From the NCBI RefSeq assembly GCF_002159945.1, contig NZ_NFJQ01000001.1, positions 1 through 64,000 of the forward strand: a stretch of 64,000 bases of DNA, in the 5' to 3' direction. Under the pieces are notes generated by a model. That model had not been told where the DNA came from and made no database searches. It worked only from the letters and a program-made list of their open reading frames with translations. The DNA comes from Cloacibacillus sp. An23. GTDB taxonomy: Bacteria > Synergistota > Synergistia > Synergistales > Synergistaceae. The translations under genes were made by a program, and so were the position numbers. Below are positions 50,778 through 58,773 of this stretch, piece by piece; position 1 is the stretch's first letter; every line of letters begins with the position of its first letter.

Positions 50778-52376
50778 TTAGTAAATCTTCATCGGCGTGT
50801 ATTTGCCGTAAACTTCTTTGAGCACGCCGCATATTTCTCCGATGGTGGCGTATGCTTCGACGGCCTCTATCATGTAGTCGCCGAGGTTCTCGTCGTTCTG
50901 AGCGGCCTTCTTGATGGCGGCGAGAGCTCTCGCGACGCGCTCGTTGTCGCGCGTTTCCTTGAGCTTGTTGAGCTTTTCGGTCTGCTTGATGGCGACCTCT
51001 TCGGAGACGGTGAACTGCGCGGGCTCAATGGGCTTGCCGTCCTTGAACTCGTTGACTCCGACGACGATGCGCTCTTTGTTGTCGACGGCCTTCTGATACT
51101 TGTAGGCGTTGTCGGCGAGCATCCTCTGCTGGAAGCCCTCTTCGATGCACTTCATCGCTCCGCCCTTCTTCTCTATCGTGTCGAGCAATTCGAGGACGTC
51201 CTTCTCTATCGCGTTGGTGAGAGCTTCGACTGCGTAGGAGCCGCCGAGCGGGTCGACGGTCTCGGTGAGGCCGGACTCGTAGCCGACTATCTGCTGCGTG
51301 CGCAGCGAGAGCGTGACGGCCTGCTGCGTCGGCAGCGAGATGGCCTCGTCGTAGGACGACGCGTGGAAGGTCTGGATGCCGCCGGCGGCCGCCGCCATCG
51401 TCTGTATCGTAACGCGGACGGCGTTGTTGATTGGCTGCTCAGCGGTCAGCGCGGAGCCGCTCGTGAAGGCGAATATCTTGAGGCGCTGCGTCTCTTCGTC
51501 GGTAACGTGATAACGCTCTTTCATGATGCGCGCGTAGAGGCGGCGCGCGGCGCGGTACTTCGCGACTTCCTCAAGGAAATCGAGCTGCGCGGCGAGGAAG
51601 AAGTAGCTGTTCGCCGTGGCCGCGGCGATGTCCACTCCGCGCTTTACCGCCGCGTCGTAGTACTCGATCATGTCCGCCAGCGTGAAGGCGAGCTCCATCG
51701 CGGCGGTGGCCCCGGCTTCCCTGATGTGGTAGCCGGATACCGCTATCGGCGTCCAGTGCGGCAGGTGCTTGCCGCAGTATTCAAGGACGTCGACGGAAAG
51801 CTTGACGCCTGCCGCGGGCGGGAAGATGTAGGTGCCGCGGCACATATATTCCTTAAGTATGTCGTTCTGGAGGAAGAAGCCTATCGAGTTCGGGTCGATG
51901 CCGTTCTTCTTCGCGAAGGCGACGTAGAAGGCGAGCATGATTATGGAGTTCGCGTTCGCCGTCGTGCGTATCTGGCGCACCTTTTCAAAGGGGATGCCTT
52001 TGAAGAGCGCCTCAATGTCGGCGAGCGAATCTATCGCGACGCCGACCTTGCCGACTTCGCCCTCGGACATCGGGTCGTCGGAATCGTAGCCCATCTGCGT
52101 CGGCAGGTCGAGCGCGACCGAGAAGCCTGTGCCTCCCTGCTCTATGATGTAGCGGAAGCGCTTGTTGGCTTCCTCGGCGGAGGCGAAGCCCGCGTACTGC
52201 CCCATCGTCCAGAGCTTGCCGTCGCGGTACATATTCTCGCGGATGCCGCGCGTGAAGGGATAGTGCCCCGGCTCGCCGAGCTGGGCCTTGAGATCCTCTC
52301 CCTTTATATCTTCCTCTGTGTATACGCGCTTAAGCTCGTACCCCGACAGCGTCGTATGTTTCTTCTCTTCCGACAT
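50778..52376 (-). CDS. Catalytic large subunit of a divergent B12-dependent acyl-CoA mutase
   Basis: A 532-residue TIM-barrel mutase chain without the cobalamin domain. Aligned by eye with Propionibacterium methylmalonyl-CoA mutase (numbers from memory), it keeps Tyr89 (here Tyr61 in GQYAGF), Arg207 (Arg180 in MCRGTYIFPP) and His244 (His217 in SGYHIREAG), which bind a carboxylate and the thioester. Thr195, His328, Gln330 and Asn366 are replaced (Phe168, Phe302, Phe304, Ser), and the PPxPSM stretch reads PPAAGV. The retained Tyr/Arg pair suggests a dicarboxyl-CoA substrate like methylmalonyl- or substituted succinyl-CoA. The replaced residues suggest it is not ordinary methylmalonyl-CoA mutase. 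No MeaB/ArgK chaperone or epimerase is nearby. Confidence 0.85.
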   Translation of the reverse strand: MSEEKKHTTLSGYELKRVYTEEDIKGEDLKAQLGEPGHYPFTRGIRENMYRDGKLWTMGQYAGFASAEEANKRFRYIIEQGGTGFSVALDLPTQMGYDSDDPMSEGEVGKVGVAIDSLADIEALFKGIPFEKVRQIRTTANANSIIMLAFYVAFAKKNGIDPNSIGFFLQNDILKEYMCRGTYIFPPAAGVKLSVDVLEYCGKHLPHWTPIAVSGYHIREAGATAAMELAFTLADMIEYYDAAVKRGVDIAAATANSYFFLAAQLDFLEEVAKYRAARRLYARIMKERYHVTDEETQRLKIFAFTSGSALTAEQPINNAVRVTIQTMAAAAGGIQTFHASSYDEAISLPTQQAVTLSLRTQQIVGYESGLTETVDPLGGSYAVEALTNAIEKDVLELLDTIEKKGGAMKCIEEGFQQRMLADNAYKYQKAVDNKERIVVGVNEFKDGKPIEPAQFTVSEEVAIKQTEKLNKLKETRDNERVARALAAIKKAAQNDENLGDYMIEAVEAYATIGEICGVLKEVYGKYTPMKIY

Positions 52377-52416
52377 TTGTCTGTTTCCCCTTTCTGCCTT
52401 TTTGTATATTCGGGCT

Positions 52417-53991
52417 TCATTCGTCGATGAAGCTTATTCTCATCTTTTTGTCTGTGAATATCCGCTCGTCCATCAGCTTCAGCTTCGGAGATATCTTCGG
52501 CGCGAAGTCCATCCTCGCGAGGATGTCGCGCTCCACATCGACGCCAGGAGCTCTTTCAACCAGCTCCACTCCGTCCGCGCCGAGCCGGAAAACCGCGCGC
52601 TCCGTTATATAGAGCACCTCCTGCCCCATCTCACGCGCGTAACGCGCCGAGAAGGTGACCTGCTGGACCTTTTTGCGGAATTTCGTCTTTTCCGCGTCCT
52701 TTTCTATGACCAATCTGCCGTCGCCGGTCTTATATTCCAGCTTTCCCGCTGTGAAGGTTCCGATGAAGCAGATTTTTTTCGTGCTTTGAGTGATGTCTAT
52801 AAAGCCGCCTGGCCCAGTGCAGCGCGTGCCGAATTTGGAGACGTTGACGTTGCCCTCCTCGTCGGCCTCGCCGAGTCCCAGGATCGCGGCGTCGAGCACG
52901 CCGCCGTCGTACATGTCGAGAGTATCCGTTATCGACAGGATCGCCTCCGGGTTGAACGCCGCGCCGAAGCCTACGCCGCGCACCGGCAGCCCTCCGCAGA
53001 CTCCTGTCTCTATCGAGAACGTGACCTGGTGGCTTATCCCCTCTTCGTTCGCTATGTCCGCGACGCTGTCGGGCATCCCTATGCCGAGGTTTATGTAAGA
53101 GCCGCCCTTTATCTCGGACGCGGCGCGCCTTCCGCAAATCTTGCGCGGCGTGAGCGCCATCGGCTTGAGCAGGTCGAGCCTCGCTCGCACGTCGCCGATA
53201 AGTTCCGGGCGGAACGGCGAGCCGTCGTAGCACTGCGGGTGGTTCTCCGGCTTAGCGAGCACTACGTAGTCCACGAGCGCGCCAGGTATAGCCACGTGAC
53301 GCGGGTCGAGGACGCCGCGCTTGAATATCCCCTTGACCTGCACGATGACGGTGCCGCCGTTGTTATGCACCGCCGCCGCCATCGCCGCCTGCTCGCTGTA
53401 GAGCGCCTCCTCCTCCAGCGAAACGTTGCCGTATTCGTCGGCGTAGCTACCGCGTATTATGCAGACGTCAATACGGAACGGCTTATAATGAAGATATTCC
53501 GTTCCGTCTATGTTGATAAGCGAGACGACTTCGCGTCCCGAATTTTTTGCAAGCTCATTGACCCTGCAGCCTTCGAGGCGCGGATCGCAGAAGGTGTGAA
53601 GTCCTATGCGCGTTATAACGCCGGGCGTCTTACCAGCCATCGCGCGCAGAAGATGCCCGTAAACTCCGAGCGGCACCGTGTAGCCCGCTATCTCGTTGGA
53701 GCTGACGGCGCGCCCGATAGCGGGCGGCATGCCGACATGCGAGGCGTAGATGGAGGAAAGAAGCCCGGGAGCCTTTATTATGCTCAATCCCCAGCCGTCC
53801 TCGGTGAGGTCGCCGGGCGATACGCCGCAGACGGCGTGAAGCCCCTTGGGCGTTCCATGCGTAAGATATGATTTCGCCATCTCGCGCAGCAACTCGTCCG
53901 GCGCGGAAAATCCGCCGAAACCGCCGATGCCTATCACAGAATTATCTCTAATTAGTGATATTGCCGCAGACGAAGAAATCACTTTACTCAT
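52417..53991 (-). CDS. Class I CoA-transferase (propionate/acetate CoA-transferase type)
   Basis: A 524-residue single-chain family I CoA-transferase with fused alpha (about residues 1-270) and beta halves. The alpha half begins SSAAISLIRDNSVIGIGGFGGF; the beta half has YINLGIGMPDSVADIA and the catalytic glutamate in SIETGVCGG (about residue 334). Such enzymes shuttle CoA among acetate, propionate, butyrate or succinate. GGGGGGAA precedes the ATG. A near copy of the MarR operator palindrome lies inside the first 20 codons. In this cluster it could activate the growth substrate or recover energy from a product acyl-CoA. Confidence 0.88.
   Translation of the reverse strand: MSKVISSSAAISLIRDNSVIGIGGFGGFSAPDELLREMAKSYLTHGTPKGLHAVCGVSPGDLTEDGWGLSIIKAPGLLSSIYASHVGMPPAIGRAVSSNEIAGYTVPLGVYGHLLRAMAGKTPGVITRIGLHTFCDPRLEGCRVNELAKNSGREVVSLINIDGTEYLHYKPFRIDVCIIRGSYADEYGNVSLEEEALYSEQAAMAAAVHNNGGTVIVQVKGIFKRGVLDPRHVAIPGALVDYVVLAKPENHPQCYDGSPFRPELIGDVRARLDLLKPMALTPRKICGRRAASEIKGGSYINLGIGMPDSVADIANEEGISHQVTFSIETGVCGGLPVRGVGFGAAFNPEAILSITDTLDMYDGGVLDAAILGLGEADEEGNVNVSKFGTRCTGPGGFIDITQSTKKICFIGTFTAGKLEYKTGDGRLVIEKDAEKTKFRKKVQQVTFSARYAREMGQEVLYITERAVFRLGADGVELVERAPGVDVERDILARMDFAPKISPKLKLMDERIFTDKKMRISFIDE
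53946..53963. promoter_or_regulatory. MarR operator-like site inside the CoA-transferase gene
   Basis: CTCTAATTAGTGATATTG differs in one base from the CACTAATTAGTGATATT element found twice near marR. It lies within the first 20 codons of the class I CoA-transferase gene, where a bound repressor could block elongation or an internal promoter (TAATTC follows at -10 distance). Confidence 0.55.
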
Positions 53992-54018
53992 AAGTTTCCC
54001 CCCAACTGCCCCATAATT

Positions 54019-54043
54019 CCCGCCGCCCGTGAAGGACGGCGGG
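54019..54043. other. Intercistronic stem-loop between permease and CoA-transferase genes
   Basis: CCCGCCGCCC and GGACGGCGGG form a ten-position stem (one mismatch) around loop GTGAA, 15 bases past the permease stop codon on the minus strand. There is no T run. Confidence 0.45.
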
Positions 54044-54057
54044 ACGATTAAAACTTC

Positions 54058-55026
54058 TTACTTCGCAGGCGCCTGCTGGGCGGCCTGCACGCCGCTCCCG
54101 TACTTCGAGACTATCCATTTCGTTATGTACGGGAAGACTATTATCGAGAACACCAGCACCACGGCCATCTGCGCCGTAACGCTTTCCACATAAGGCTGAT
54201 ACTGCGGCAGACGCTCGCCGATGACGCGCGGAGCGACCACGGCGAAACCTCCGAGGCAGGTCGCGGCCACAGAAGCGTATCCGGGACGCTTCAGGATGAA
54301 CCTGTCCGTCGCTATCATGATCGGCATGAATATGAAGAGGTGTATCGCTATCAGGATAACCTCAGCGATGCCGACGTTCAATATCGCCTTCATGTTGATG
54401 CTCGCGCCGAGGCACGCACCGACGAACATAAGAACGACGGGCGTCGCGGTCGAGAACATCTTCCTGATCTTCTCGTCGGCGTTGGCTAGTATCATGCCGA
54501 GCGAGAACGGAATGAGCGTCGATATCGCGCTCATATAGTCGAAGCCGGTGCCGTCGGCTATACCGAGGATGACGAGCGGCGTCGCCGGGACCGCTATGAG
54601 GTTGATGACGCCCATCGCGGCCTTGTCGATGTTGTCGCCGTAGGACTGCATAAGCCCTGCGTAGACGCCGGGGTTGCAGTTCGCCAGGACTATCGTTATC
54701 GCCATCGCGGAGACTCCGCAGAAGCCGTCGAGGCCGAAGAACTTTATCGTCAGCCACGAGCCGATGTAGGCCACGGCGAGGCGCACCACCACAAGGACGC
54801 CGCCGCGCGAGCAGATCGCGCGAAGGTCGCTGTACTTCGCCTGGCTTCCCGCCGTGAAGAGCAGCGCGCCGATAAAGGCCATCGCTCCGGCTCCGCTGAA
54901 GGCTCCCGTCGTCGGGCCGCCTATCTTGAGCACGCCGGGCACGAAGGTGTTTATGACAGCGGTTATGATCATAGGTACTACCATTATACCGCCAGGTACT
55001 TTATTTACTTTGCCCAGAATATCCAT
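54058..55026 (-). CDS. KdgT-family permease
   Basis: A 322-residue membrane protein with about ten helices. The start ILGKVNKVPGGIMVVPM and the repeated inverted-topology pattern match the 2-keto-3-deoxygluconate permease (KdgT) family. GSQAKYSDL and VLANCNPGVYAGLMQ are family-like segments. Members are proton-driven importers of small organic acids. There is no sugar-acid catabolic gene nearby, so it most likely imports the organic acid that the surrounding acyl-CoA pathway degrades. The C-terminus is a short Ala/Gln tail. Confidence 0.82.
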   Translation of the reverse strand: MDILGKVNKVPGGIMVVPMIITAVINTFVPGVLKIGGPTTGAFSGAGAMAFIGALLFTAGSQAKYSDLRAICSRGGVLVVVRLAVAYIGSWLTIKFFGLDGFCGVSAMAITIVLANCNPGVYAGLMQSYGDNIDKAAMGVINLIAVPATPLVILGIADGTGFDYMSAISTLIPFSLGMILANADEKIRKMFSTATPVVLMFVGACLGASINMKAILNVGIAEVILIAIHLFIFMPIMIATDRFILKRPGYASVAATCLGGFAVVAPRVIGERLPQYQPYVESVTAQMAVVLVFSIIVFPYITKWIVSKYGSGVQAAQQAPAK

Positions 55027-55074
55027 GGCATACCTCCCGTTGCCGCGCTTCCGTAAAAGCGCCTTTGTGCGCCG

Positions 55075-56187
55075 CTAGTCCTGCTTCGCCTGCTGCGCCG
55101 CCTTGCGCTCGGCGATCTTGTCGGCGATGACGCAGTTGACTATCTCGTGGCGCTGGTCGCGCTCGAGGCAGCCGTTGCAGTAGACGCACTTGATTATTTC
55201 CTTCTCGCGGCCTTCGACCTGCTTCTTAATCCAGTCCGGGTCGGCGAGCGCCGGACGGCAGACTCCGATGAGGTCGGCGTCGCCGGCCTGGAATACTTCT
55301 TCGCCGTGCTGGAGGTCTTTGATCTTGCCGGAGACGATGACGGGGATATCGGAGTTGATCTCGCGCAGCGCCCTCTTGATGCCTCTCGAGAGATAGACGT
55401 GGCATCCGTATGGCAGGTTCGCGGTCGCCATGCAGCGGCTTCCGCTGTATCCGGTGTACCACGGGCCGTCCTCGGTCTTTCCGCCCGCCGACACACTGAT
55501 GAAGTCCATTCCGGCCTGCGCGAATATCTTCGCTATCTCGGTCGTCTGCTTCAGCGTGTTGCCGCCGATGACGAACTCTTCGCCCGAGATGCGGCAGCCG
55601 ACGCAGTAGTCGTCGCCGACTTCCTTGCGGATGTCTTCCATTATCTCGGTGACGATGCGGCAGCGGCCTTCGGTGTTGCGTCCGTACTTGTCGGTGCGCT
55701 TGTTGAGGAGCGAAATGAATGATGAAAGCGTGTAGCCGTGCGCTACGTGGAGCTCGACGCCGTCGAATCCGGCCTTACGGGCCCTGACGGTGCTGTCTAC
55801 GAACTGCTTTTTGATCTCGTCTATTTCCTCATAGGAGAGGTCTTCGATAGCCTGCTTCCAGCCTGTACGGACCGACTGCTTGACGTAGTGGATGAGCTGG
55901 AGCGTCATCTTGCAGCCCTCGGCGTGGACGGCGTCGGTCATCTCTTTAAGTCCGGGGATGAACTTGTCGTCGCATATGCGGAGAAGGTGGGGGCTCTTTC
56001 TGTCGAGGACGCCGCAGGCTTCCACGTCGATGAGTCCGAAGCCGCCCTTCGCGCGCGCGACGTGGCGCTCGATAAGGGGATCGGTGACGAAGCCTATTTC
56101 GTCGGCCATGCAGGTGACCGCGGGCAGCCAGACAAGGCGGTTTCTCAGCTCGAGATTTCTAAATTTTACAGGCTCTAATATCTGCAT
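55075..56187 (-). CDS. Old Yellow Enzyme-family reductase with [4Fe-4S] motif, lacking the NAD(P)H domain
   Basis: A 370-residue TIM-barrel FMN protein: LEPVKFRNLELRNRLVW at the N-terminus, GVELHVAHGYTLSSFISLLNKR with the His-Gly-Tyr active-site region, and RTDKYGRNTEGR. Cysteines CVYCNGC plus a fourth after eleven residues (CX2CX2CX11C, about residues 339-357) form an FeS site like that of 2,4-dienoyl-CoA reductase and BaiCD, but with one residue less between the second and third cysteines. The FAD/NAD(P)H domains of those 650-residue enzymes are missing, so electrons must come from a partner. ATG 56187 follows GGAGGTAG. Likely reduces an enoyl-CoA or ring double bond. Confidence 0.82.
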   Translation of the reverse strand: MQILEPVKFRNLELRNRLVWLPAVTCMADEIGFVTDPLIERHVARAKGGFGLIDVEACGVLDRKSPHLLRICDDKFIPGLKEMTDAVHAEGCKMTLQLIHYVKQSVRTGWKQAIEDLSYEEIDEIKKQFVDSTVRARKAGFDGVELHVAHGYTLSSFISLLNKRTDKYGRNTEGRCRIVTEIMEDIRKEVGDDYCVGCRISGEEFVIGGNTLKQTTEIAKIFAQAGMDFISVSAGGKTEDGPWYTGYSGSRCMATANLPYGCHVYLSRGIKRALREINSDIPVIVSGKIKDLQHGEEVFQAGDADLIGVCRPALADPDWIKKQVEGREKEIIKCVYCNGCLERDQRHEIVNCVIADKIAERKAAQQAKQD

Positions 56188-56212
56188 AAAAGCTACCTCC
56201 AATTTTTATAAT

Positions 56213-56242
56213 CGGTGCGGAGAACACCCGGTCTCCGCACCG
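56213..56242. other. Intercistronic stem-loop between ligase and reductase genes
   Basis: A perfect 11-pair stem (CGGTGCGGAGA with TCTCCGCACCG, 56213-56223 / 56232-56242) between the ligase stop and the reductase start. There is no T run, so partial termination or mRNA processing is possible. Confidence 0.5.
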
Positions 56243-56268
56243 TGGCCGTACAGTCGGGAGGACTGTCT

Positions 56269-57981
56269 TTACTGCTTGTTCTTCTCCTCTTCCGCCATTA
56301 TCGCGTAGATTTCCTGGCGGAGCTCCTCTTTCTTGACCTTGCCTATGTTCGTGTGCGGCAGGTCGTCGCGGACTTCGAGACGCTCAGGCATCTTGAACTT
56401 AGCGAGCTTGCCGTCGAGGAACGAGTTTATCTCTTCAAGCGTGATCGTGAGCCCGGGCTCTCTGAGAGATACGAAGAGGCAGGCCTTCTCGCCGAGCACC
56501 GGATCGGGCATCGGGACGAGCGCCGCGTCGTGGACTTTCTCGTTTTTCAGGACGAGGTTCTCGACTTCTTCGCAGCTGAACTTCTCTCCGCCGCGGTTGA
56601 TGGCGTCCTTGATGCGTCCCATTATCACGAAGCCCTTCCCGCTTTCGTGCATGGCGCCGAGGTCGCCGGAACGATAGAAGCCGTCCTCGGTGAACGCCTT
56701 TTTGTTATGCTCGGCCGCGTTGTAGTAGCCGCGTATCGTGTACGGACCGCGGAAGATCAGTTCTCCGGGGACCTCGGCCTCGCCCTTCCAGCGGGCGGTG
56801 CCGTCGTGTACGCTTTCGGCGATGACGTGTCCGTCATCCTTATCTATTATCTTCCACTCGTCGGCGGGAGAGACCGGGAGGCCTATCGTGTTGTAAGTCA
56901 CATCGTCGTCGTCGAAGAGGCTCGTCTGCGTGATCGTACCCTCGGACATACCAAACTGCGAGATGAGGCGGCAGCCGAGCTCAGGATAGACGCGCGCCGC
57001 GACGACGGGCTCGATCTTCGAACCGCCGTTGACGACGATCTTCCAGGAAGAGAGGTCGTACTTCGGCCTGTCCTCGAAGTTCAGCATATTGATGATCATA
57101 GCCGGAACCATCGGGACGTGCGTGATTCTTTCTTTTTCTATAAGCTTGCAGATGTCCTCGGTCTTCGGCGAGGTGGACATGACGACCTTTCCTCCGAAGC
57201 TGAAAGCGCCCTGGATTCCGGGGGCCGCGAGCACCATGTTGTGCGCGACCGGGGCGACCGCGAGCTGCACCGTGTACATGTTGTATCCGAGCTCACGGCT
57301 GGATTCCTCCGCGACGTAGCGGTAGGCGTTGTATTCGCGTGGGATAAGCTTGGGTATTCCGGTGGTTCCTCCGGAGAGGAGAAGGATGCAGACGTCGTGC
57401 GGGTCGGGCAGGTAGCTTCTGAGGAGTTCCGCGTCGTCCTCGCCCTCGACGGGCGTCTTGAGCAGTTCGTTGATGTAGTGGTAGCCCGCGGGGATTTCCT
57501 GGTTCTCGCCCGCGATCATCTTGAATTTCATGTAGGGAAGCTCGGCGGCCACCTGGTCGACAAGCTCGACATAATTATACTTTTTCGCAAAACCTGGTAT
57601 AATGTAGCCGACCGCCTCCGCTTTGGCAGCGATCTGGGAAATTTCCGTGTATCTGTGCTGCGGCAGGCACATCACCGGAATAACCCCGATTTTCTGGAAA
57701 GCGATGTAGATGAATACAAACTCCGGAATGTTTATGAGCTGAACTACGACCCGATCACCGTGTTTCAGCCCCATCTTCACGAAATGAAGCGCGAGGCGGT
57801 CAGTCCCCTTCTTCAGTTCGCCATACTTATAACGCTGATCGCCTCCGACCAGTGCTTCGCGTTCCCAGAAGCGCTCGGCTATGTTGTCGAACACCTGCGA
57901 GAAGGTTTCTTTCTTCCAGTATCCCTTTTCCTCATACTGCTTCGCTAGCTCCGGCCGGTATGGCGTCCAATGTTCCAGCAT
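56269..57981 (-). CDS. Acyl/aryl-CoA ligase of the EntE/DhbE subfamily
   Basis: A 570-residue adenylating enzyme. Core motifs are LLLSGGTTGIPK (P loop, about residue 190), GMSEG, YRSGDL and GRIKDAINRGGEK, with the C-terminal catalytic lysine in IGKVKKEEL. The start WTPYRPELAKQYEEKGYWKKET and the VAHNMVLAAPG motif place it with 2,3-dihydroxybenzoate/salicylate-AMP ligases (EntE, DhbE). The asparagine that in those enzymes holds the aryl carboxylate is kept, while the next residue, Tyr in DhbE, is Met. There is no carrier-protein or siderophore gene nearby, so CoA ligation of a cyclic acid for degradation is likely. ATG 57981 follows AAAGGA. First catabolic gene after marR. Confidence 0.85.
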   Translation of the reverse strand: MLEHWTPYRPELAKQYEEKGYWKKETFSQVFDNIAERFWEREALVGGDQRYKYGELKKGTDRLALHFVKMGLKHGDRVVVQLINIPEFVFIYIAFQKIGVIPVMCLPQHRYTEISQIAAKAEAVGYIIPGFAKKYNYVELVDQVAAELPYMKFKMIAGENQEIPAGYHYINELLKTPVEGEDDAELLRSYLPDPHDVCILLLSGGTTGIPKLIPREYNAYRYVAEESSRELGYNMYTVQLAVAPVAHNMVLAAPGIQGAFSFGGKVVMSTSPKTEDICKLIEKERITHVPMVPAMIINMLNFEDRPKYDLSSWKIVVNGGSKIEPVVAARVYPELGCRLISQFGMSEGTITQTSLFDDDDVTYNTIGLPVSPADEWKIIDKDDGHVIAESVHDGTARWKGEAEVPGELIFRGPYTIRGYYNAAEHNKKAFTEDGFYRSGDLGAMHESGKGFVIMGRIKDAINRGGEKFSCEEVENLVLKNEKVHDAALVPMPDPVLGEKACLFVSLREPGLTITLEEINSFLDGKLAKFKMPERLEVRDDLPHTNIGKVKKEELRQEIYAIMAEEEKNKQ

Positions 57982-58120
57982 CGTATCATTCCTTTCGGTT
58001 TTATGTGAGTGTGGTATTTGTTTTAGCCGTTGACGGCGGTAAACACGAAACGGACACTTCACTGACGGCGCACCGCCTCCCTTCACTGACAAAAGTACAT
58101 AGCAACAACAGCAGAAGTAC

Positions 58121-58137
58121 CACTAATTAGTGATATT
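58121..58137. promoter_or_regulatory. MarR operator upstream of the ligase gene
   Basis: CACTAATTAGTG (58121-58132) is a perfect 12-base palindrome followed by ATATT, identical to the element in the marR promoter. It lies 140 bases before the ligase start and 43 bases after the marR stop. Confidence 0.7.
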
Positions 58138-58179
58138 TCAGTAAAAAATATAAAATGGACTTAGAACCGTTTCTGCCGG

Positions 58180-58599
58180 CTATTTCAGTTTTTTCAGTAT
58201 GCCGACGACCGTTTCCTTTTCCTCAGTCGTCAGCTTCGAAAAAGCTTCCGCCAGATTCTCCATATGCACGGAGAACGTCTCATCCATTAAAGCTTTGCCC
58301 TTAGGCGATATGCCGATCAGATAGGAACGACCATCGTCAGGATTGTCGCGCCGGCTGACCAGCCCCATCTGCTCAAGGTTCCTCACCACGACGGTTATAT
58401 TGCCGCTGCTGGAAAGAACCTTGTCTATTATGCTTTGCACCGTCTGTTCTCCCCTGTTGTAGAGAAGTTCCATCACGGTGAACTGGGGCAGAGTCAATCC
58501 TTTCTCGCGAAACAATTCACTTGATTTTCGATGGGCGTTTCTATAGGTCCGGCCTAAAGCTATAATTAACTTTCCGTTCAACCGATCCCTGTCATTCAT
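58180..58599 (-). CDS. MarR-family transcriptional regulator
   Basis: A 139-residue winged helix-turn-helix protein: LTLPQFTVMELLYNRGEQTVQSI (helix 3 region), LSSSGNITVVVRNLEQMGLVSRR (recognition helix), and the wing DNPDDGRSYLIGISPKG. Dimerisation helices lie at both ends. MarR regulators usually repress nearby genes until a phenolic or acyl-CoA-like ligand binds. The palindrome in its own promoter and the same element before the ligase gene point to autorepression and control of the acyl-CoA cluster. It is the promoter-proximal gene on the same strand as the cluster. Confidence 0.9.
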   Translation of the reverse strand: MNDRDRLNGKLIIALGRTYRNAHRKSSELFREKGLTLPQFTVMELLYNRGEQTVQSIIDKVLSSSGNITVVVRNLEQMGLVSRRDNPDDGRSYLIGISPKGKALMDETFSVHMENLAEAFSKLTTEEKETVVGILKKLK

Positions 58600-58659
58600 T
58601 ATTTCAAAGTCCCTTGCCCATTTAATCTTTGACAGATTGACTTATGTCCCGTTGGCTGT

Positions 58660-58688
58660 AGAATAGCACTAATTAGTGATATTGTCAA
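58660..58688 (-). promoter_or_regulatory. marR promoter with operator between -35 and -10
   Basis: On the minus strand TTGACA (58683-58688) and TATTCT (58660-58665) are 17 bases apart, and the spacer contains the palindrome CACTAATTAGTG (58667-58678). A repressor bound there would directly exclude RNA polymerase. Confidence 0.82.
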
Positions 58689-58773
58689 TTAATTTTCTGA
58701 CAAATCTGACAGACGAAATACCGGCAATTTGGTCCGGCTCTGAACAAAACAGGATTTTGGGAGCGATTGCGGA

